NCBI GenBank assembly: GCA_963702195.1
Contig: OY969725.1
Coordinates: forward strand, 1,054,001 to 1,118,000
DNA from: AC-56 sp963702195
GTDB taxonomy: Bacteria > Actinomycetota > Thermoleophilia > Solirubrobacterales > 70-9
Length of the DNA: 64,000 nucleotides
Direction: 5' to 3'
Both the position numbers and the translations under genes were made by a program. The notes below the pieces were generated by a model that was not told the origin of the DNA, made no database searches, and worked only from the letters and a program-made list of their open reading frames with translations. Shown here piece after piece: positions 7,898 through 15,275 of this stretch. Position 1 is the first letter of the stretch. Each line of letters opens with the position of its first letter.

Positions 7898-8817
7898 GTC
7901 ACCTCGTGCAGCTTGTGGGGCTTGTGCGGCTTCATGATCGAGGGGAACGTGGGACAGGCGTGACGCTCGACCGCCGCCGCGGCGTCGTCCCCCATCAACT
8001 CGACCTCGAGCCGATACCGATCGGCGAAGACCAGCTCGGCCACGGTGCGGTCCATGTCGATCTGCCCGAGGGTGTCCCACGCCGTCGCCGTGTCGTTGAA
8101 GCCCTCGGCCAGGATCAGGCGCCAGTTGAGCTGGTCGGTGCCCATGACGTGCTCCCACACCTGCAGATGCACATTCTCGCGTCGCATGGCCCAGGCGGTG
8201 GTGACGATCACGAAGGTCTGCTCCCACTCGTCCCCGAGCATCTCGCGCCATTCCTCGGCCAGGGCGACCGTGGCGTCCACCTGGATTCCCGCCGCCTGGC
8301 CCACGTTCGCCGTCACGTCCTCGACCACTCGCCTCCCGTACTCGGCGTACTCCTCGACCGTGAACGACCGGCGCTCCAGCGCCCGGTCGCAGAAGCCGAT
8401 CCCCTGCTCGAGGATGTTGCGGCACCGCCCCGCGCTCTCCTCGGGCATGCCGGTCCGATCGAGGCCACCGAGCGCGAGAGCGAGATGGTCTCGCCATTCG
8501 GTCAACGGACCCACCCAGGTCGTGTCCTCGGGATGGTCGATCCGCGGGGCGAGGATCACGAACAGTCCCACGGTGGTGTGTGAGACCGACTTCAGCTTCT
8601 GGTAGAGGTCGGGGACGGGCTGGACCGACCGGGTGCGCCCCTTCCACCGGAGATGGTAGGTGCCGCCCTTTTCGTCGAACTGCGCGTGGATCGTCGGCGA
8701 CATCCGAGCCGTGTGGGCGTCGCGAGCGATGTCGTAGTTCCGCTGCATGATGCGATCGAGCTCGTACAGGCGCTCGGACGCCACCGAGTCCGCTCCCTGG
8801 TCCGATGATCTGCTCAT
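7894..8817 (-). CDS. Conserved-looking soluble protein of unknown function
   Basis: 307 aa, acidic and helix-rich, without signal peptide or membrane segment. I do not recognise the family. Visible features are an N-terminal helical region (ERLYELDRIMQRNYDIARD), a mixed segment (GGTYHLRWKGRTRSVQPVP), then long helices with many His/Glu/Asp residues (LQVWEHVMGTDQLNWRLI), and a His/Lys-rich end (MKPHKPHKLHEVT). ATG 8817 is preferred over the ATG 33 nt upstream because GGGGAG precedes it at suitable spacing. Its stop overlaps the deaminase start, so it heads a four-gene coupled operon and may supply or bind the same substrate. Confidence 0.7.
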   Translation of the reverse strand: MSRSSDQGADSVASERLYELDRIMQRNYDIARDAHTARMSPTIHAQFDEKGGTYHLRWKGRTRSVQPVPDLYQKLKSVSHTTVGLFVILAPRIDHPEDTTWVGPLTEWRDHLALALGGLDRTGMPEESAGRCRNILEQGIGFCDRALERRSFTVEEYAEYGRRVVEDVTANVGQAAGIQVDATVALAEEWREMLGDEWEQTFVIVTTAWAMRRENVHLQVWEHVMGTDQLNWRLILAEGFNDTATAWDTLGQIDMDRTVAELVFADRYRLEVELMGDDAAAAVERHACPTFPSIMKPHKPHKLHEVT

Positions 8818-8993
8818 TGGCACCACTCCCCGTCTATCCCAACTGGACAACAGCGGGCGGGAGCATAACCCGACTGCCTGGAGAGCTGAGCCCGGAGCAG
8901 CCCCCGGATCCTGGAGCGCCTCGAGCAGCGCCGAGCGGGCCCGCGTCGAGGAGGGGTCCCCTATGAGCGCTTCCTCGATCGCTTCGCTGTCGT

Positions 8994-9218
8994 TCAGCGG
9001 TCGCCAACACCCAACTGACGCAGCCGGCTTCGATTGTCCGTCTGCCTGCCATTCGGGGGAATGGGGCCGATCGGTGACTGCGTGAATTCACGCACGAAGG
9101 TTCCTGCCATGGTCGTCTGGCGCGCGACGTGGTCGCCCTCGACCACGATGATCCCACGGCTGATGGTCAGGTCATCGAATGCCGTTCGCATTGATGCGCT
9201 GCTCGTTCGCTGCACCAT
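8994..9218 (-). pseudogene. Remnant of a SnoaL-like polyketide/ester cyclase family gene
   Basis: A 74-codon frame contains IIVVEGDHVARQTTMAGTF followed by REFTQSP and IPPNGR. This is the central strand pair and the G-x-PPTGR turn of the SnoaL-like family. Upstream and downstream parts of the roughly 130-aa domain are missing or scrambled. It lies in the 477-bp stretch 8818-9294, where I see nothing else. Confidence 0.5.
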
Positions 9219-9294
9219 AGGTCCAATCGACGGCGGGCAATTTCAGACGAATGCACAATGCGCTGCCGGCCGCGGGCAGCGAGGATGCTGGCTC

Positions 9295-9969
9295 GTGGGC
9301 ACCGGGCTGATCATCTCCTACGACGGAACCGCTAACGACGACGACGCCCTTGCGCTGGGCAAGATGCTGGCGCCAGCCGGCTTCACCCCTGTGCTTGCGT
9401 ATGTCCGCCACGCCAAGGAATTCGACCCCCGGCGAGAAGAGTTGGCCGAGCATGACGCGGAGCAGCGTCTGGAGCGCGGCGCCGGCATGCTCGGAGACCC
9501 GGGGTCCAAGCGCGAGGTGCTCTTCGGCGCCTCCACGGGCGAGGGCCTAGGGCAGCTGGCGGAGAGAGCCGGCGCACCACTGGTCGTCTTCGGCTCGGAC
9601 TATCGGACTGCGCCCGGTCACTCGCAGCCGGGTACGTCCGCGCAGCACCTGCTGGACGGCGGTGCGGTGTCGGTTGCGGTGGCTGTGGCAGGGCTGCGCA
9701 CACGGCTCAACGAGCCGATCAAGCTGATCGGAGTGCCCGTCGCTGGGCCCAGGAACGAGGACGCACGGCAGACGGCGGGCGCACTTGCGGAGAAGCTCGG
9801 TGCGAAGCTCGAGGAGTCGCCCGGAGAGCCGGTGGATCTGATCGTGGTCGGCTCGCAGCCCGACGCCCCGGCAGGACGTGTCGTGGTCGGAGGAGATGTG
9901 CGCGCCGAGCTGGACAAGGCTCGCAGCTCTGTCCTGGTGGTGCCCGCTGGCGCGCCGCTGCTGCCGTAG
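9295..9969 (+). CDS. Universal stress protein (UspA)-like protein
   Basis: About 224 aa, tandem-Usp layout. The first half begins LIISYDGTANDDDALALG, the Usp beta1 with conserved Asp, and continues to APLVVFGSDYRTAPGHSQPGTSAQHLLDGG, which carries the G-x2-G-x9-G(S/T)-like nucleotide loop in degenerate form. The second half ends SSVLVVPAGAPLLP, the usual Usp terminus. It is shorter than the common 280-300-aa tandem Usp, the second domain being reduced. GTG 9295 is the only start that directly precedes the first strand, with GAGGA upstream. A stress-linked nucleotide-binding role is inferred from the family. Confidence 0.72.
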   Translation: MGTGLIISYDGTANDDDALALGKMLAPAGFTPVLAYVRHAKEFDPRREELAEHDAEQRLERGAGMLGDPGSKREVLFGASTGEGLGQLAERAGAPLVVFGSDYRTAPGHSQPGTSAQHLLDGGAVSVAVAVAGLRTRLNEPIKLIGVPVAGPRNEDARQTAGALAEKLGAKLEESPGEPVDLIVVGSQPDAPAGRVVVGGDVRAELDKARSSVLVVPAGAPLLP

Positions 9970-10009
9970 GGACAAGCTGCCGGGAAGCTTGGCCCGCACG
10001 TCTACCGCC

Positions 10010-10105
10010 GCCGCAGGATGGCTTCAGTACCTGCTCGCCGTAGCTCGTGTCGGCGGGATTGAGGTTGACGCCCGGCCGCACGATCTCGTCGAGCGCATCA
10101 AGTTA
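10010..10105 (-). pseudogene. C-terminal scrap of an aldo/keto reductase
   Basis: Minus-strand codons preceded by an in-frame TAA read LDALDEIVRPGVNLNPADTS then YGEQVLKPS. The pattern LDEIV-PG-NLNPAD is the tail of an actinobacterial aldo/keto reductase subgroup. Nothing of the 300-aa barrel remains upstream. Short, so held with moderate doubt. Confidence 0.4.
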
Positions 10106-10138
10106 CTGCGGCGTCGAGCGTGACGTCGAACCGAGCAG

Positions 10139-10440
10139 GTCGGCCTACCGAGCTTCGGCCAGCGGCGAGTGCCCGGGCTGCGGCGCGAGGAGGTTGCCTC
10201 CCTGGCCGGGGTGAGCGTCGAGTACCACAAGCGCCTGGAGCGTGGCAACGCAACCGGCGCGTCTCGAGGCGCTCGCAGACGCGCTGCGGCTCGACGACGC
10301 CGACCCCGCCCACATCTTTGACCTCTCTCGCGCCGCCAGCCCCATCGTTCGGCTCGCCGGCCACCTTGAGCAACGTGCGCGGCGACCACCAGACCGGTAC
10401 CAAGCGGCTGCACCCCACGACGGTCCGTGAGCCCGGCGCG
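10139..10440 (+). pseudogene. Decayed MmyB-type XRE regulator (frameshifted, internally deleted)
   Basis: Three pieces of one family lie in order in three frames. From 10142: GLPSFGQRRVPGLRREEVAS then LAGVSVEYHKRLERGN, the diagnostic HTH start of MmyB-like regulators. A frame change near 10260 then gives LEALADALRLDDADPAHIFDL. A second change near 10350 gives RGDHQTGTKRLH, which belongs near the C-terminus of the roughly 280-aa protein. The N-terminal 20 residues and about 140 central residues are missing. Intact genes of this family often sit beside a dehydrogenase or reductase gene, and here an aldo/keto reductase scrap lies directly upstream. Confidence 0.82.
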
Positions 10441-10479
10441 GCGAGGCGCTGATGACTCGGACGGCCGTGTCAATCCGAC

Positions 10480-11034
10480 TCATCGCCGGGCGCGCCCGTA
10501 GCGCTCGTAGATCACGCGCGAGCCAAACGTCCTGGTTTCGACCAGGTCCAGCGGGACGTCTTCGGTGAGCGGCGGCAGGAACGGCGTGCCGCCACCGACC
10601 ACGACCGGGTTGCGGAACATGCGCAGCTCGTCGACGAGGCCGAGCTCGATCGCTGGCGCGGCCAGGCCGGCGCCGCCGATCCCGACGTCCTTGTCGGTCG
10701 CGTCGAGCGCCGCAGCGGCCTCCTCGGCCACCGACGCCTCGGCGAGCCGGGCGTTGCCTCGGACGCTGTCGAGCGTGCGGCTGAAGACGACCTTCGGGAT
10801 CGCGCACCAGGCGTCGGCGAACGCGGCGTCGAGCTCGCTGTTCCGCATCGACGGATCCGTCTCCCACACCAGCATCGTCTCGTAAAGCCTGCGGCCGAGC
10901 AGATAGCCGCCGAGCTCGCGGACTTGCGCGGTGTGGAAACGAAACTGCTCGTCGCTCGGGACCGTCCACCCGAACGCGCCCTCACGGTCGGCGATGAACC
11001 CGTCCACCGAGACACTCATCGAGTAGATCAGCAT
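10480..11034 (-). CDS. Dihydrofolate reductase-family protein (RibD C-terminal domain type)
   Basis: 184 aa, a single RibD_C/DHFR-like domain. It begins MLIYSMSVSVDGFIADREG, the standard first strand, then GYLLGRRLYETM, VVFSRTLDSVRGNARL and IGGAGLAAPAIELGLVDELR, and ends with the PVVVGGGTPFLPPL loop. The family reduces NADPH-linked pterin- or pyrimidine-like substrates; most stand-alone actinobacterial members are uncharacterised. It reads towards the decayed regulator; the next gene upstream is 253 bp away, with nothing recognisable between. Confidence 0.9.
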   Translation of the reverse strand: MLIYSMSVSVDGFIADREGAFGWTVPSDEQFRFHTAQVRELGGYLLGRRLYETMLVWETDPSMRNSELDAAFADAWCAIPKVVFSRTLDSVRGNARLAEASVAEEAAAALDATDKDVGIGGAGLAAPAIELGLVDELRMFRNPVVVGGGTPFLPPLTEDVPLDLVETRTFGSRVIYERYGRARR

Positions 11035-11287
11035 GCTTCAGGCTAGTGACCGATCGCGAGACGAAAACTCATCGTTGTGGGCGGTCCAAGCGATCGTAAC
11101 GCCATTGCCGACGCCGTTTCCGCGTGGAAGCGACCGACAGCCGGTGGGCTCAGATCAGTGGATCCCGCCCACCTCGAAGCACCCGCCCACCTACTCCCCG
11201 CAGCCTCCACTTAGTGCCGACATTCCAGGTTGTCGGCGATAAGCGGAGGCGCCAACCGGAGAGAGGGTCGTCGCCGAGAACCTGACA

Positions 11288-12148
11288 TCAGGTGACCAGC
11301 TTGTGGTTGCCGTCCGTGTGCTCGAGGATGGCGTTGGCGATCGTCTCCCAGTCGGCTCGATCGACGCCGTGGCCGGCTCCCTCCAGCGGCAGCAGCTTCG
11401 CGTCTGGGATCTCCTGCGCCAGCGCCTTGCCGTGGTCGATCGGAAACATCGGATCGGCGGTGCCGTGCATGACCAGCGTTGGCGCGGCGATCGAGGACAG
11501 GTTCCCGGTGGGGGTCTCGCCCTCAGGGAGCATGTGGTGGTTTTGGATGGCTGCGAAGTCGCGGGCGCGGTGGACGTCGCGACGCACCAGGTCTCGGGTC
11601 GCCGCCTCGTCGAATCGGCGCTGTTCCCCCGCGACCATGCGTGAGTACCCGACGAGGTATTCGATCACCGACTCAGCGTCCGACCAATCCACGGTGGCGG
11701 ACGACACAAACCGCCCGTACGCATCGGCCGGAGGTGGCAGCTGTCGCGCGCTGGGCAGGGCAGGGGAGGTGCTGATGAGCGTGAGGGAAGCGACACGATC
11801 GGCGTGCTCGAGGGCGAACGCTTGCGCCAGGCCCCCGCCCGCCGAGACACCGACGAGGTGAGCGACAGGGATTCCATATGCGTCGAGCACGCCGGCGGCG
11901 TCGGTGATCAGGTCAGCGCTCGTGTATGGGGCATGTCCCACCTCGTAGGTGACCGACCGGCCGGTGTCGCGGTGGTCGTAGCGGATCACGAACCGCCCGC
12001 CGCTCGCGAGCAGCCGACAGAAGCCGTCATCCCACCACAGCATCGACGCGCCGATGCCCATGATCAGCAGGATCGGTGGGTCGGCCGTGTCGCCAAATGC
12101 CTGGGTGCAAAGCTCAGCACCGTTTGCCTCGATCATTCGCTCCGTCAT
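11288..12148 (-). CDS. Alpha/beta hydrolase
   Basis: 286 aa, cytosolic (no signal peptide). Visible elements: FGDTADPPILLIMGIGASML (oxyanion strand), FVIRYDHRDTGRS (the D-x-R-G-x-G/S turn of haloperoxidase-like hydrolases), nucleophile elbow VGVSAGGGLAQAFAL, acid in MHGTADPMFPIDHG and the catalytic His in LEGAGHGVDRADW. A complete triad of the esterase/perhydrolase type. A GGAGG-rich ribosome-binding site sits directly upstream of ATG 12148. Substrate unknown. Confidence 0.92.
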   Translation of the reverse strand: MTERMIEANGAELCTQAFGDTADPPILLIMGIGASMLWWDDGFCRLLASGGRFVIRYDHRDTGRSVTYEVGHAPYTSADLITDAAGVLDAYGIPVAHLVGVSAGGGLAQAFALEHADRVASLTLISTSPALPSARQLPPPADAYGRFVSSATVDWSDAESVIEYLVGYSRMVAGEQRRFDEAATRDLVRRDVHRARDFAAIQNHHMLPEGETPTGNLSSIAAPTLVMHGTADPMFPIDHGKALAQEIPDAKLLPLEGAGHGVDRADWETIANAILEHTDGNHKLVT

Positions 12149-12183
12149 CTCGCCTCCTCCTCCCTTGCCTTCGCTCGCCAGCG

Positions 12184-12447
12184 CTACGGTGGTGCCGGAC
12201 CTTCACGGAGAACCCCGCGCACTCCGTCGGCCGTGGTCCCCTCGGCCGGGAACTCGACCGCCCACCAGGTAGCGCCTGCCGTGCCGTAGGGGGCGGGGTC
12301 GGTCCCGGGCGCAGGGGAGGCGACGATGTCGTAGGTCTCGGCTGGCTCTCTTCCCGCCTGCCGGCGGAGTGTGGTGAGGGTGGAGGCGATCTCGGCGAGC
12401 TGGTCCGGGTGCTCGAGGTTGACTCGCACCTTCGAGCGCTGGGCTCT
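12184..12447 (-). pseudogene. C-terminal remnant of an LLM-class flavin (F420/FMN) oxidoreductase
   Basis: The frame encodes LAEIASTLTTLRRQAGREP, AETYDIVASPAPGTDPAPY and GATWWAVEFPAEGTT ... VRGVLREGP. The GATWW-VEFP strand and R-x-GP end are typical of the last 80 residues of luciferase-like monooxygenases. The N-terminal 200 or more residues are absent; upstream the match fades within about 10 codons. A relic, lying between an intact hydrolase and a PPOX protein. Confidence 0.62.
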
Positions 12448-12484
12448 CGATCACGTCGAGGCCTTTCGCTGATCGGGGAGCCAA

Positions 12485-12862
12485 CTACGGCGCCACCGTA
12501 CGCGCGCTGCGCGCCGCCTCGAGCCCCCAGCTGACGATCCGCTCCGGGTGGACTCGGATCAGAGGCGTCGGCAGCGCGATCGCCTCGCCGCGCCCTCGGA
12601 TCTCGATCCCGCGCGGGCGCCACGGGTCCGTGCTCGCCAGATCGTCGATCACGATCGCGGCGCGCCCGGATCGGGCCACGTCGCGAAACTTCTTCGACCG
12701 CTCGAGGGCGCGGCCTCCAATGTCGATCGTGTCGCGCGCCGCGTTGTAGATCCATCCGACCGGGACCACGTGCGGCGTGCCGTCCGCACCGACCGTCGCG
12801 ATCCGTCCGAGTTGACGGCCGCCGGACAGGTACTCGAGCTCTGCCTCCCGGAAGACGCTCAT
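12485..12862 (-). CDS. PPOX-class (F420-dependent) flavin/deazaflavin-binding protein
   Basis: 125 aa, a split-barrel pyridoxamine-5'-phosphate-oxidase-like fold. It begins MSVFREAELEYLSG, then QLGRIATVGADGTPHVVPVG (the first strand pair), the cofactor-phosphate region RSKKFRDVARSGRAAIVIDD and the strand RGIEIRGRGEAI. This matches the PPOX-class F420-dependent enzymes typical of actinobacteria, which reduce or bind small oxidised molecules. ATG 12862 is chosen because the family always starts at this point; the same frame stays open for another 650 nt upstream without any family character. Confidence 0.88.
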   Translation of the reverse strand: MSVFREAELEYLSGGRQLGRIATVGADGTPHVVPVGWIYNAARDTIDIGGRALERSKKFRDVARSGRAAIVIDDLASTDPWRPRGIEIRGRGEAIALPTPLIRVHPERIVSWGLEAARSARTVAP

Positions 12863-13012
12863 CGCGCGGTGAGACACACGGAGCCGCAGGTTCTGGTGCT
12901 CATCAGCGTGCAACCGTACCGGCATCGATGCCGCCAACCGGGAGGACGACCCCGGACGCCCGTCTCCTCTGGGTGAACCGGCGCAGCGGAGTGCGGAAGG
13001 CCCTAGCGTGGC

Positions 13013-14860
13013 GTGGCTGTGCCGCGGAGGAGGAGGCTTGGAGGGCGAATTTCGCGAGCGCGCGCCGGCCTTGGCGCGGCGCTCGTCGCGGCGGCGTTGC
13101 TCGCCGCGGGCGCCGGTCCGGCGCACGCGACCGTGGACCAGCATGGGTACCTGACGGTCCGCGATGGAACCCAGCTCCGCTACGACGTCATCCGCCCGGA
13201 CGGACCCGGCCCGTTCCCCGCCCTCCTCAACTACGAGGGCTACGCCGCCGGCTCCGACGCATCGGACAACGGCGTCGACGTCTTCACCGATCGGCTGCTG
13301 AAGCGCGGCTACGCGGTCGTCGGCGTGTCCGTCCGTGGCACCGGCTGCTCGCAGGGCGAGTTCGACCCCTTCGCCCACACGATGGGGACCGATGGCTACG
13401 ACTCGATCGAGTGGATTGCCCGCCGGCCGTGGTCCGACGGCCGGGTCGGGATGATCGGCGTCAGCTTCGGCGGCATCACCCAGCTCATGACGGCGGCCGA
13501 CCGTCCCCCGCATCTGCGGGCGATCGCGCCCTCATCGGCGACCTCCGACCTCTATCGCGACGTCGTCTATCCGGGCGGGATCCTCGAGTACGACTTCACC
13601 TTCGCCTGGACGGCGATTCAGAAGGAGGGCGGCACCGATTACGCGATCACGGGTGCCCCGCCGGCGGGCGACGCCAAGTGCCTGCGGTACTACCTCCAAC
13701 ACGAGGTCGCCAACTCGAGCACCTCGAACTTCATCCCCGCGCTCGTCCTCCAAAACCCCTACTTCGACGACTCCCACAGCAAGTGGAGACGGCGTGCGCC
13801 GAATGCGGGCTTCTCGAGGATCGACGTGCCCGCGTATCTCCACAACCAGTGGCAGGACGAGCAGCTGCCCGGGCGGATCTGGGACTCGCTTTCGATGTTC
13901 GGCCACCCCCGCAGGGTGTGGGCCAACTTCTCGAACGGCAACCACGGCCGCGACTACTACAACGCCACCGATGAGCGGCACACCCTGCGATTCCTCGACC
14001 ACTTCGTGCGCGGGGCGAAGAATGGCTTCGTGCGGCGAGTGCCGCACCTCAGCGTCGGCATGGAGACGAAGATCGGCCCGGACAACACGAACGAGGATCC
14101 CGCCTGGTCGATCAAGCGCAACTCGCTCAATCTGAAGGTGAAGCCACGATCGTTCTACCTCCGCAAGGCCGGTCGCATGACCCGCGGGCGTCCCGGCGCT
14201 CGCGGGGGCTCCGACAGCTACGCCTACCCGCGTCCGGCGCCCGACGTCACCGAGCCCGGGCCCACCGAGATGGGCCGCTCGGCCGGCCAGCTGACCTGGA
14301 AGGGCCCGGTGCCGCCCGGCGGATCGGTCGCCTACACGAGCCCGCCGCTGAAGCGCGACATGGTCCTCGCGGGCCCGGCCAGCCTCGATCTCTGGCTGTC
14401 CTCGACGGCGACCAACACGGACCTGCAGGCGACCGTCACCGAGGTCCGGCCCGACGGGCGCGAGACCTACGTGCAGCGCGGCTGGCTGCGCGCGTCGCAC
14501 CGCAAGCTCGACCCGGAGCTCTCGACGGCACTGCGCCCGTACCAGACCCACCTACGGCGGGACGCGAAGCCGCTGGTCCCTGGGCGGCCCGCTCACATGC
14601 GCGTCGAGGTGTTCCCGTTCGCGCACGCCTTCCGCAAGGGGTCGCGTCTACGGGTCTGGATCGAGGCGCCCACCGGGCACACGGGGTTCTGGGCATTCGC
14701 GCCCGTTCCCGACCCCGCGACGAACACCGTGCTCCACAGCGCCGCGCACCCGTCGCGGCTGGTGGTCGGCGCGGTCCCCGGCGCCGCTGCACATCGGCCG
14801 CTGCCGGCCTGCGACACGTTGCGCAACCAGCCCTGCCGCCGGGACCCGCTGTCGAGGTAG
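13013..14860 (+). CDS. Secreted CocE/NonD family hydrolase
   Basis: 615 aa. A Sec signal peptide occupies residues 1-39 (Arg-rich start, then AALVAAALLAAGAGPAHA). An X-Pro dipeptidyl-peptidase-like catalytic domain follows: VRDGTQLRYDVIRP, VSVRGTGCSQGEFDPF, the nucleophile elbow GVSFGG with S151, and HG in NGNHGRDYY. A C-terminal jelly-roll domain begins near KGPVPPGGSVAYTSPPL and ends with the GSRLRVWIEAP strand. Family members cleave acyl or peptide esters (cocaine esterase, glutaryl-acylase, X-Pro peptidase); this one would act outside the cell. It is a paralogue of the gene at 15276-17552. GTG 13013 is assumed; no better start precedes the signal. Confidence 0.9.
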   Translation: MAVPRRRRLGGRISRARAGLGAALVAAALLAAGAGPAHATVDQHGYLTVRDGTQLRYDVIRPDGPGPFPALLNYEGYAAGSDASDNGVDVFTDRLLKRGYAVVGVSVRGTGCSQGEFDPFAHTMGTDGYDSIEWIARRPWSDGRVGMIGVSFGGITQLMTAADRPPHLRAIAPSSATSDLYRDVVYPGGILEYDFTFAWTAIQKEGGTDYAITGAPPAGDAKCLRYYLQHEVANSSTSNFIPALVLQNPYFDDSHSKWRRRAPNAGFSRIDVPAYLHNQWQDEQLPGRIWDSLSMFGHPRRVWANFSNGNHGRDYYNATDERHTLRFLDHFVRGAKNGFVRRVPHLSVGMETKIGPDNTNEDPAWSIKRNSLNLKVKPRSFYLRKAGRMTRGRPGARGGSDSYAYPRPAPDVTEPGPTEMGRSAGQLTWKGPVPPGGSVAYTSPPLKRDMVLAGPASLDLWLSSTATNTDLQATVTEVRPDGRETYVQRGWLRASHRKLDPELSTALRPYQTHLRRDAKPLVPGRPAHMRVEVFPFAHAFRKGSRLRVWIEAPTGHTGFWAFAPVPDPATNTVLHSAAHPSRLVVGAVPGAAAHRPLPACDTLRNQPCRRDPLSR

Positions 14861-14879
14861 GCTGACCGCCCACGGACGC

Positions 14880-15260
14880 ATGGCGGTCGACCTGGTCATC
14901 GACATCGAGAACACGCCAGGGGCGTTGGCGGAGGTGGCGGCCGCGATCAGCGATGCCGGCGTGAACATCGCAGCCGCCACGTGCGTCGGCCCGGCCGATC
15001 GAGCCGAGCTCCACGTCCTCGTGCCGCGCGCCGAGGCCGCCCTGCATGCATTGGCGATCTCGCACGTGGCCGTCACCCGCGAGCGTGAGGTGGTCGTGGT
15101 CCAGGTCGACGATCGCCCCGGTGTGCTGGCTGATCTGACCCGCAAGATCGCCAGGGCCGGAGTCAACCTCGATCTCGTCTACGTCGCCACGCAGAACCGC
15201 GTGGTGTTCGGGGCCAGCGACCTGGATGCCGTCCGCGCGGTACTAGGCCTCGCTAGCTGA
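14880..15260 (+). CDS. Tandem ACT-domain protein
   Basis: 126 aa, two ACT repeats and nothing else. The first is VDLVIDIENTPGALAEVAAA then GVNIAAATCVG; the second is VVVVQVDDRPGVLADLTRKI then GVNLDLVYVATQNRVVFG. Each has the pattern acidic-x2-PG-L after strand 1, the small-ligand (often amino acid) site. Stand-alone ACT proteins act as amino-acid sensors; no catalytic domain is attached. It starts 19 bp after the first CocE-type gene and is probably cotranscribed with it, converging with the second. Ligand unknown. Confidence 0.88.
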   Translation: MAVDLVIDIENTPGALAEVAAAISDAGVNIAAATCVGPADRAELHVLVPRAEAALHALAISHVAVTREREVVVVQVDDRPGVLADLTRKIARAGVNLDLVYVATQNRVVFGASDLDAVRAVLGLAS

Positions 15261-15275
15261 CCGACGCGGCGAACG

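Noticed and set aside
7898..8647. 250-codon N-terminal extension of the deaminase
   Set aside because: Antisense-like composition in another frame of the well-supported upstream gene; deaminases of this type are about 155 aa.
11035..11287. Possible small gene or regulator in the 253-bp gap before the alpha/beta hydrolase
   Set aside because: The only open frame lacks a ribosome-binding site and any protein character.
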